Shown: piece after piece, positions 32,893 through 39,545 of the stretch | How positions within the stretch are numbered: position 1 is the stretch's first letter | How the letters are laid out: each line of letters opens with the position of its first letter | Source of the DNA: Arthrobacter sp. MAHUQ-56 | Lineage (GTDB): Bacteria > Actinomycetota > Actinomycetes > Actinomycetales > Micrococcaceae | Assembly (NCBI RefSeq): GCF_019710585.1 | Contig: NZ_JAIFZQ010000020.1 | Location: forward strand, 248,001-312,000 | Reading direction: 5' to 3' | Length of the DNA: 64,000 bases | Translations under genes and position numbers: made by a program | The notes under the pieces: generated by a model | Databases searched by the model: none | What the model saw: only the letters and a program-made list of their open reading frames with translations | What the model was told of the DNA's origin: nothing

Positions 32893-34668
32893 GTGAGCAC
32901 TTACCAGCAAGTCGTGGACCCCCTCTGGGGTTCACTCGGCCTGTCCGCACTCTGCGCGGCATTGCCGTTGATTCTCCTGTTTGTCCTGCTGGGCGTCTTC
33001 CGGGTGAAAGCGGCCAAGGCCGCCATCGCCAGCCTGGCGCTGTCCATCATCCTGGCCCTGATGGTCTGGCGCATGCCTGTGGACCAGGTCATCAGCGCCA
33101 CGGCCGAAGGAGCCTTCTACGGCCTGTTCCCCATCCTGTGGATCCTCATCAACGCGCTCTGGCTCTACAAACTCACCGTGGCCACGCCCTGGTTCGATGC
33201 CCTGGGCCGGACCATCCGCTCCATCTCCAACGACCTGCGGATACTGTCCATCCTGATCGCCTTCTGCTTCGGCGCGCTCCTCGAATCGCTCGCCGGTTTC
33301 GGTGCCCCGGTGGCCATCACGTCTGCGATGCTGATGGCCGCGGGCATGAAGCCGCTGAAATCCGCCATCGTCTCGCTCTTGGCCAACACCGCGCCGGTGG
33401 CCTTCGGCGCCATGGCCGCACCCATCATCGCCCTGAACGGCGTCACCGGCCTGCCGCTGCACGACCTGTCCTCGATGGCCGGCCGCCAGACCCCCTTCAT
33501 CGCCCTCATCGTGCCGCTGCTGCTCGTCTTCATCGTGGACGGCAAACGCGGCCTCAAGCAGACCTGGCCCGTTGCACTGGTGGCCGGCGCAGTCTTTGGC
33601 ATCTTCCAGTTCATCACGTCCAACTTCATCGCCGTGGAACTGACCGACGTCGTTGCTGCTGTGGCTACCGTGGCCGCCGTGCTGCTGATGCTCCGTGTCT
33701 GGCAGCCGCGGGAGATCATCGATATGTCCGGGCAGGCCGGCGGATCAGGCGGTCTTGAGGAAGAACGTCTCGAGGAAGACCGTCTTGAGGAAGACCGCCC
33801 ATCCGGCCCGTCATCATCCGGCCGCGGATCGGCAAGGGTACCGGCATCCGCGTCGGTGACCGAGGCCGTCTCCGCGGCTGCGACCACCCGGCTCGCGGTG
33901 CCGCCCAGCACCGCGGAGCGGCCGGACCGCCGGGAAATCTGGATGGCCATAGCGCCCTATCTGATCATCATGGCCATCTTCTCCGTCGCCCAGATGCCTG
34001 GAATCAAGGACTGGCTGGGCGCCAACGGAAGCGTGAGCTTCGCCTGGCCGGGCCTGGACGTCGTGGACGCCGGCGGGAAGCATGTTGCCGCGCAGAAGTT
34101 CAAGTTCGACCACCTCAAAGCCACCGGCACCCTGCTTCTGGTCTCCGGCCTCATCACCATGGTCCTGTACCGCCTGTCGGCAGCCCAGGGACTGCGCATC
34201 TACTGGGAAACCCTGAAGCAGCTGCGCTGGACCATCCTCACGGTCACCACCGTCCTGGCCCTGTCCTTCGTCATGAACCTGTCTGGACAAACCACCTCCC
34301 TGGGCCTCGCCCTCGCGTCCGCCGGCGGCTTCTTCGCCTTCCTCTCACCCCTGATCGGCTGGATCGGCGTGGCCCTCACCGGCTCGGACACCTCGTCCAA
34401 CTCCCTCTTCGGGCAGATGCAGGCCACCGCCGCCGCGCAGACAGGCCTCTCCCCGGTCCTGATGGCCGCCTCCAATTCCTCCGCCGGCGTGATGGGCAAG
34501 ATGCTTTCACTGCAGAACCTGGCCGTCGCCTCCGCCGCGGTGGGGCTGGAAGGCGCCGAGGGCACCCTGTTCCGCAAGCTGATCGGCTGGAGCCTGGCCC
34601 TGCTGGCCCTCATCACGGTGCTCATCGTCCTGCAGTCCACCCCGGTCCTCGGCTGGATGGTCCCCTAG
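32893..34668 (+). CDS. LldP/GlcA-family permease 1, probable glycolate or lactate permease
   Basis: 591 residues with 12 to 14 transmembrane helices. The family signatures include FGALLESLAGFGAPVAI, ANTAPVAFGAMAAPIIAL, LTGSDTSSNSLFGQMQ and NSSAGVMGKMLSLQNLAVAS. The start is GTG 32893 behind AAAGGAG, which is much better than upstream in-frame codons. E. coli LldP and GlcA both carry lactate and glycolate. The following GlcD-like gene and divergent aceB make glycolate the preferred guess. A hydrophilic loop near residues 280-350 contains a tandem LEEDR repeat absent from the paralogue at 37.8 kb. Confidence 0.88.
   Translation: MSTYQQVVDPLWGSLGLSALCAALPLILLFVLLGVFRVKAAKAAIASLALSIILALMVWRMPVDQVISATAEGAFYGLFPILWILINALWLYKLTVATPWFDALGRTIRSISNDLRILSILIAFCFGALLESLAGFGAPVAITSAMLMAAGMKPLKSAIVSLLANTAPVAFGAMAAPIIALNGVTGLPLHDLSSMAGRQTPFIALIVPLLLVFIVDGKRGLKQTWPVALVAGAVFGIFQFITSNFIAVELTDVVAAVATVAAVLLMLRVWQPREIIDMSGQAGGSGGLEEERLEEDRLEEDRPSGPSSSGRGSARVPASASVTEAVSAAATTRLAVPPSTAERPDRREIWMAIAPYLIIMAIFSVAQMPGIKDWLGANGSVSFAWPGLDVVDAGGKHVAAQKFKFDHLKATGTLLLVSGLITMVLYRLSAAQGLRIYWETLKQLRWTILTVTTVLALSFVMNLSGQTTSLGLALASAGGFFAFLSPLIGWIGVALTGSDTSSNSLFGQMQATAAAQTGLSPVLMAASNSSAGVMGKMLSLQNLAVASAAVGLEGAEGTLFRKLIGWSLALLALITVLIVLQSTPVLGWMVP
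33754..33798. repeat. 15-bp tandem repeat inside permease 1
   Basis: Three near-identical 15-bp units (33754-33768, 33769-33783, 33784-33798), in frame, encode LEEER-LEEDR-LEEDR in the cytosolic loop. They are absent from the paralogue. Likely slippage expansion; it leaves the reading frame intact. Confidence 0.75.
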
Positions 34669-34689
34669 CCGGCGGCACCTTTGCACACC

Positions 34690-34732
34690 GGGCACCCGGC
34701 CGGGCGGAGCGGTTCCGCCGGACCGGGTGCCC
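34690..34732 (+). terminator. Intercistronic hairpin between permease 1 and glcD-like gene
   Basis: GGGCACCCGG (34690-34699) pairs with CCGGGTGCCC (34723-34732), with an inner GGCGGA/TCCGCC stem. There is no T-run. It may stabilise the upstream mRNA segment or partly terminate, lowering expression of the oxidase relative to the permease. Confidence 0.45.
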
Positions 34733-34770
34733 CGAGAACCCACCCCAGAACACAAAGAGGTTTCCTTCCC

Positions 34771-36141
34771 ATGAGCACAATTACAGCTGTCACAGCATCG
34801 GCCGCGCTCCTCGCTGCAAGCACCCACGCCTCAACGGACCCGGAGGAGCGGGCCAGGGTCAGCACGGACCGTTCCGGGTACGTACCACCCAGCCTTCCCG
34901 ACGGCGTCGTGTATGCCACCAGTGCCGAAGAGGTGGTGGCAACCATGAAGCTTGCCGCGGCCCACAACGTCCCGGTGGTTCCCCGGGGAGCCGGAACGGG
35001 CCTTGCCGCCGGAGCGTCGGCCCAGGCCGGCGAAGTGGTCCTTGACCTGGCCCGGATGAACCGGATCCTGCACATCGACCCCGTGGAGCAGCTGGCAGTG
35101 GTTGAACCCGGCGTCCTCAACGCGGAGGTGAATGCTGCCGCGGGGGAGCATGGACTCTTCTATGCGCCGGACCCGGCCAGCACGGCGATCTGCTCCATCG
35201 GCGGCAACATCGCCACCAATGCCGGCGGAATGTGGTGCGCAAAATATGGGGTGACCCGCGAATCCGTGCTCGCCCTCCGCGTGGTCCTGCCCGACGGCCG
35301 GGTGCTGCGGACCGGGCGGAACACCATCAAGGGCGTCACGGGATACGACCTGAATGCACTGATGATCGGGTCCGAGGGAACGCTGGGCGTGGTGGTGGAA
35401 GCAACGCTCCGTCTGCGGCCCAGGCCCGTCCAGACCGCCACCGTCGCCGCCTATTTCCCGGATGTGGACGCCGCCGCGCTGGCCGCCTCCGCCATCATCG
35501 CGGCCCGGCTGCAGCCCTCGGTGCTCGAACTCATGGACGGCCCCACGCTGGAAGCCGTCGATACCGTGCACGGCACCAACCACCGGTCCAAGGGCGGGGC
35601 CTTCCTGCTGGCGCAGACCGACGGCTACGGCGCGTTCCTTGAGCAGGACGTCCTGCTCAAGGCCATTGCACCCTTCGCCAGCCACGTCGAGAAAGCCGTG
35701 GATCCGGCCGCAGCGGATGCACTCGTGGCCACCCGGCGGGAAGCGATTCCGTCCCTTGAGAAAATGGGCCGGGTGTCCATCTGCGACATCGGCGTGCCGC
35801 GGAACCGGCTGGCAGACGTCTTCGCGGGACTGGAGGACATCTCCCGGAAGACGGGGGTACGGATCTTCAACGTGGCACACGCGGCGGACGGCAACCTGCA
35901 CCCGATGATCGTCGTCGAACCCGACCAGTCCATCACGGAAGGACCGGCCAAAAAGGCCCTCGGCGACATGTTCTACCTGGCACAGCGACTGGGCGGCACC
36001 CTGACCGGGGAACACGGCGTCGGCCTGCTCAAGCGCGACTGGCTCGAGGATGAACTCGGCGGCATCTCGGTGGAACTCCAGCGCTCCATCCGCAAGGTGT
36101 TCGATCCGCAGGGAATCCTGAACCCCGGCAAGGCAATCTGA
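34771..36141 (+). CDS. GlcD-like FAD-linked oxidase (glycolate or D-lactate dehydrogenase)
   Basis: 456 residues. The N-terminal PCMH-type FAD domain has VVPRGAGTGLAAGASA, PDPASTAICSIGGNIATNAGG and GVTGYDLNALMIGSEGTLGVV. The C-terminal FAD-oxidase cap has NVAHAADGNLHPMI (metal/substrate His) and LTGEHGVGLLKRDWL, ending in FDPQGILNPGKAI. ATG 34771 is preceded by AAGAGG. It oxidises a 2-hydroxyacid; glycolate is favoured because aceB diverges from this operon. GlcE and GlcF partners are absent, so it may work alone or with distant partners. Confidence 0.87.
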   Translation: MSTITAVTASAALLAASTHASTDPEERARVSTDRSGYVPPSLPDGVVYATSAEEVVATMKLAAAHNVPVVPRGAGTGLAAGASAQAGEVVLDLARMNRILHIDPVEQLAVVEPGVLNAEVNAAAGEHGLFYAPDPASTAICSIGGNIATNAGGMWCAKYGVTRESVLALRVVLPDGRVLRTGRNTIKGVTGYDLNALMIGSEGTLGVVVEATLRLRPRPVQTATVAAYFPDVDAAALAASAIIAARLQPSVLELMDGPTLEAVDTVHGTNHRSKGGAFLLAQTDGYGAFLEQDVLLKAIAPFASHVEKAVDPAAADALVATRREAIPSLEKMGRVSICDIGVPRNRLADVFAGLEDISRKTGVRIFNVAHAADGNLHPMIVVEPDQSITEGPAKKALGDMFYLAQRLGGTLTGEHGVGLLKRDWLEDELGGISVELQRSIRKVFDPQGILNPGKAI

Positions 36142-36164
36142 GCCGGACAAGCAGTCATCCGCTT

Positions 36165-36204
36165 CTGTCCTGCTGCGCCGGTTTTCCGTGGCGCGGCAGG
36201 ACAG
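36165..36204 (+). terminator. Strong hairpin between glcD-like gene and fadR-type regulator
   Basis: CTGTCCTGCTGCGCC (36165-36179) pairs over 15 bp, with one G:T pair, with GGCGCGGCAGGACAG (36190-36204). No T-tract. It could end most glcD transcripts, so the regulator gene may be mainly read from its own start or at low level. Confidence 0.55.
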
Positions 36205-36239
36205 GACGCAGGCGCCGGTTGGTAGGGCAGGATGGATCC

Positions 36240-36965
36240 ATGACCACACCTTCGGAGGAACCGGCATCCAAGCGGACGTATGACGTCCTAGTGGAGGACA
36301 TTGAGGCGGGCCTGCGTTCAGGCCGGTTCAAAATCGGGGACCAGCTCCCCGGTGAACGGATACTGGCGGAAAGCTACGGTATCTCCCGCGCTTCAGTCCG
36401 TGAGGCCATGCGCCTGCTGGATGCGATGGGGGTCCTCCGGAGTAATAACAGGTCCGGCCCCAAGTCGGGGGCGGTCATCGTTTCCGAGCCGTCGGCGGGC
36501 TTGTCCGCCACCCTTCGCCTGCACATTGCCAGCAGCAGGCTTCCGGTGGCGGAGATTGTCGAAGCCCGGATCCTCCTGGAAACGTGGGCAGCCAGGACCG
36601 CGGCCCAGCATGACGACCCGGCCGGCATCCAGCGCGCCAGGGAACTGCTGGAGGCCATGGATGCCCCGGACATAGAGCCCGAAGCCTTCCACGCCCTCGA
36701 CGCACAGTTCCACCTGGCCCTCAGCGCCCTGGCCGGCAACACGGTGATTGAAACAATCATGGATTCGCTCCGCGGCTCCATCCGCGGCTACATCAAGGAC
36801 GCCCTCGATGCCCTGGGAGAGTGGCCCGTGGTGCTCGAACAGCTGAGGGCCCACCACCATGCGATCTTCGATGCCGTGGAGGCGAAGGACGCCGAGCGGG
36901 CCGCGGAACTGCTGCGGAGCCACATTGTGTGGTTGTACGAGCAGGCGGCAAACAAGGCCCGCTGA
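36240..36965 (+). CDS. GntR-family regulator, FadR/GlcC/LldR subgroup
   Basis: 241 residues. The N-terminal winged helix has DVLVEDIEAGLRSGRFKIGD, LPGERILAESYGISRASVREAM and RLLDAMGVLRSNN. The C-terminal all-helical FCD effector domain has metal-site residues spread through EARILLETWAA, FHALDAQFHLALSALAGN and HHHAIFDAVEAKD. ATG 36240 has AGGAT upstream. As third gene after permease 1 and the GlcD-like oxidase, it most likely senses glycolate or lactate and binds the GGTCAGACC sites in front of them. It ends 5 nt from the convergent second GntR gene. Confidence 0.92.
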   Translation: MTTPSEEPASKRTYDVLVEDIEAGLRSGRFKIGDQLPGERILAESYGISRASVREAMRLLDAMGVLRSNNRSGPKSGAVIVSEPSAGLSATLRLHIASSRLPVAEIVEARILLETWAARTAAQHDDPAGIQRARELLEAMDAPDIEPEAFHALDAQFHLALSALAGNTVIETIMDSLRGSIRGYIKDALDALGEWPVVLEQLRAHHHAIFDAVEAKDAERAAELLRSHIVWLYEQAANKAR

Positions 36966-36970
36966 GCCGG

Positions 36971-37708
36971 TTACTGGTTGGCCAGCCCGGACGGCAGGTC
37001 CGCCTCCGGGCCCGCTTCGCCGCCCATCGCGGCCACCAGCCGTTCGCGGGCGCGGCCCAGGTGCTGGTCGAGCAGCCGGGCTGCCTCTTCACCCCGCCCG
37101 GCCTCGATCAGCTCCAGGAGCTTCTGGTGTTCGGCCTGGATCAGGGCTGTGTCGAGGAGGTGCAGTGACTGCACCCGGGACATGCACAGGCGCACTTCGG
37201 CCACCAGGGACGAGTACATCCTGCTGATCCGCTCATTCCCCACCGCGTCGATCAGGCTGGTGTGGAACCGCATGTCCGGTTCCACCACATCCAGCGGCGC
37301 TCCGGTGGCCAATGCAGCGATATCCCGGTTGGCCTGTACCGCCCCGGTGGGCACGGTGCGCGCGGCCGCGAGCCGGCGGAGCACTTCGCTCTCCAGGTAC
37401 GCCCGGGCCAGGTAGATGTCGCGCACCGATTCCGGGCCCAGGTCCGCCACCCGCGCGGTCTTGTGCACGCCGCGGACCAGCAGCCCCTCGGCCACCAGCT
37501 TCTCGATGGAGGCCTTGGCGGTGGGGCGTGCCACCTCGTAGGACGTGGCCACCTCGGTCTCCGTCAGCGCGTGGGCGGAGGGCAGCTCACCGGAGAAAAT
37601 GCGGAGCCGCAGGTCCGAAGCCACCGCTTCCACAATCGAGACAGCTGCAATACGGCCGGCCACAGATCTCCGTTCCACCAAACAGTTCCACCAAACAAAT
37701 ACCAACAA
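36971..37708 (-). CDS. GntR-family regulator with FCD domain (second)
   Basis: 245 residues. The HTH region is SIVEAVASDLRLRIFSGELPSAHALTETEVA with ARPTAKASIEKLVAEGLLVRG. The FCD domain includes DIYLARAYLESEVLRRLA, DMRFHTSLIDAVGNERISRMY and EHQKLLELIEAGRGEEAARL. TTG 37708 is the likely start, with GGGAGG about 9 nt upstream. It diverges from lactate permease 2 and probably binds the TTGTTAGACAA-like sites in the shared promoter region. The first codons include a duplicated 13-bp unit. Confidence 0.87.
   Translation of the reverse strand: MLVFVWWNCLVERRSVAGRIAAVSIVEAVASDLRLRIFSGELPSAHALTETEVATSYEVARPTAKASIEKLVAEGLLVRGVHKTARVADLGPESVRDIYLARAYLESEVLRRLAAARTVPTGAVQANRDIAALATGAPLDVVEPDMRFHTSLIDAVGNERISRMYSSLVAEVRLCMSRVQSLHLLDTALIQAEHQKLLELIEAGRGEEAARLLDQHLGRARERLVAAMGGEAGPEADLPSGLANQ
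37672..37697. repeat. Tandem 13-bp duplication in the 5' end of the second gntR gene
   Basis: GTTCCACCAAACA occurs twice in a row (37672-37684, 37685-37697), within the predicted first 12 codons on the minus strand. Because 26 bp is not a multiple of three, the number of units shifts the frame of the N-terminus. This makes the true start (TTG 37708 or a GTG further in) worth checking. Confidence 0.65.
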
Positions 37709-37726
37709 GGGGCGTGTCCTCCCATT

Positions 37727-37778
37727 TTGCCAGACAAGTATTCACGTCGCTTGACCTACATGTGTACTTGTTAGACAA
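37727..37778. promoter_or_regulatory. Promoter and LldR-type operators of the lactate permease 2 operon
   Basis: TTGTTAGACAA (37768-37778) fits the LldR-type motif TNGTNNNACNA exactly. TTGCCAGACAA (37727-37737) fits except for one base. A rightward promoter is plausible with TTGACC at 37751-37756 and GACAAT at 37774-37779, 17 nt apart, so the first site covers the -10. The sequence differs from the GGTCAGACC sites at 32.7 kb, consistent with a different regulator. Confidence 0.55.
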
Positions 37779-37826
37779 TCGATGAGTCGTCACGCCGGTG
37801 TGGCGCTGCTCACCATCTGGAGTCCC

Positions 37827-39545
37827 ATGTTTCAGCAGATCCTCGACCCCATCGCCGGGTCCCTCCTGCTTTCCGCCCTGTGCGCGGCCCTTCCCCTGGC
37901 CCTGTTGTTCGTCCTGCTGGGCGTCTTCCGGGTCAAGGCCGCCAAAGCTGCCATCGCCAGCCTGGTCCTGTCCTTCGTCCTGGCCGTCGCAGGCTGGCGG
38001 ATGCCCCTGGACCAGGCCCTCAGCGCCACCGCGGCAGGCATCTTCTACGGCCTGTTCCCCATCCTGTGGATCCTCGTCAACGCGCTCTGGATCTACAAGC
38101 TCACCGTGGCCACGCCGTGGTTCGATGCCTTGGGCCGGACCATCCGCTCCATCTCCAACGACCTCCGGGTCCTGTCGATCCTGATCGCCTTCTGCTTCGG
38201 CGCGCTCCTCGAATCGCTCGCCGGTTTCGGCGCCCCGGTGGCCATCTCGGCGGCCATGCTGATGGCCGCGGGCATGAAACCGCTCAAGTCCGCCGTCGTC
38301 TCGCTGCTCGCCAACACCGCGCCGGTGGCCTTCGGTGCCATGGCCGCGCCCATCATCGCCCTGAACGGCGTCACCGGCCTGCCGCTGCACGACCTGTCCT
38401 CGATGGCCGGCCGCCAGACCCCCTTCATCGCCCTCATCGTGCCGCTGCTGCTCGTCTTCATCGTGGACGGCAGGCGCGGCCTGAAGCAGACCTGGCCCGT
38501 CGCGCTGGTGGCAGGCGCAGCATTCGCCGCCGCACAGTTCGTCACCTCCAACTTCCTGGCCGTGGAACTGACCGACGTGGTGGCCGCGGTGGTCACCGTG
38601 GCGGCGGTGCTGCTGATGCTGAAGGTTTGGCAGCCCAAGGAGTCGGTGCGCGTGGAAGGATCGGTCCAGGAGATGTCCGTTCCGGCCATGGCCGGCGGGA
38701 AGAGTGCGGGCGGCAACGGCACGCAGGAAAGCACGACGGCGGGAGGCCGGCAGGGGAGCGTTCCGGACCGTTCCGGAGTCCCCACGGACAATACCCGCCC
38801 GGCACCCCGCGAGGTGTGGCTCGCCGTCGCGCCCTACCTGATCATCATCGCCGTGTTTTCCATCGCCCAGATCCCGTTCATCAAAGCCTGGCTGGGGCAG
38901 GTGGGCACGGTGACGTTCGCCTGGCCCGGCCTGCACATCGAGGACTCGGCCGGCAAGGCGGTGGCGGCCACCAAGTTCAAGCTGGACCACCTGAAGTCCA
39001 CCGGGACGCTGCTTCTGTTCTCCGGCCTGCTTACCATGGCGCTGTACAGGATCTCTGCCGGCAAGGGGCTGCGCATCTACTGGGAGACCGTGAAGCAGCT
39101 GCGCTGGACTATCGTCACGGTCACCGCCGTCCTGGCCCTGTCCTTCGTCATGAACCTGTCCGGGCAGACCACCACGCTGGGATTCGCGCTTGCCTCGGCC
39201 GGCGGCTTCTTCGCTTTCCTTTCGCCGCTGATCGGCTGGATCGGCGTGGCGCTCACCGGCTCGGATACCTCGTCCAACTCGCTCTTCGGGCAGATGCAGG
39301 CCACCGCCGCCGCGCAGACCGGACTCTCGCCGGTGCTGATGGCCGCCTCCAACTCCTCCGCCGGCGTGATGGGCAAGATGCTCTCGCTGCAGAACCTTGC
39401 CGTCGCCTCGGCAGCGGTGGGGCTGGAAGGCTCGGAAGGAACGCTATTCCGCAAGCTGGTCGGCTGGAGCCTGGGCCTGCTGGCCCTCATCACGGTGCTG
39501 ATCGTCCTGCAGTCCACCCCGGTCCTCGGCTGGATGGTGCCCTGA
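37827..39545 (+). CDS. lldP: L-lactate permease 2, LldP family
   Basis: 572 residues and closely related to permease 1 over almost the full length, including FGALLESLAGFGAPVAI, the LTGSDTSSNSLFGQMQ motif and the STPVLGWMVP end. ATG 37827 has GGAG a few bases upstream; an ATG at 37782 is in frame but lacks a ribosome site. The central hydrophilic loop differs completely (Gly/Ser/Thr-rich). It is followed with one shared base (TGATG) by a D-lactate-type dehydrogenase, so lactate is the likely substrate. A 123-nt block is identical to permease 1. Confidence 0.91.
   Translation: MFQQILDPIAGSLLLSALCAALPLALLFVLLGVFRVKAAKAAIASLVLSFVLAVAGWRMPLDQALSATAAGIFYGLFPILWILVNALWIYKLTVATPWFDALGRTIRSISNDLRVLSILIAFCFGALLESLAGFGAPVAISAAMLMAAGMKPLKSAVVSLLANTAPVAFGAMAAPIIALNGVTGLPLHDLSSMAGRQTPFIALIVPLLLVFIVDGRRGLKQTWPVALVAGAAFAAAQFVTSNFLAVELTDVVAAVVTVAAVLLMLKVWQPKESVRVEGSVQEMSVPAMAGGKSAGGNGTQESTTAGGRQGSVPDRSGVPTDNTRPAPREVWLAVAPYLIIIAVFSIAQIPFIKAWLGQVGTVTFAWPGLHIEDSAGKAVAATKFKLDHLKSTGTLLLFSGLLTMALYRISAGKGLRIYWETVKQLRWTIVTVTAVLALSFVMNLSGQTTTLGFALASAGGFFAFLSPLIGWIGVALTGSDTSSNSLFGQMQATAAAQTGLSPVLMAASNSSAGVMGKMLSLQNLAVASAAVGLEGSEGTLFRKLVGWSLGLLALITVLIVLQSTPVLGWMVP

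Noticed and set aside
33754..37697. Short tandem repeats (33754-33798, 37672-37697) as possible CRISPR
   Set aside because: Units are 13 to 15 bp without spacers and lie in coding sequence; no cas genes in the window.
37880..39544. 1502-codon frame extending the FAD/Fe-S dehydrogenase upstream
   Set aside because: The upstream 555 codons are a shadow of the lactate permease; the family N-terminus starts at ATG 39545.
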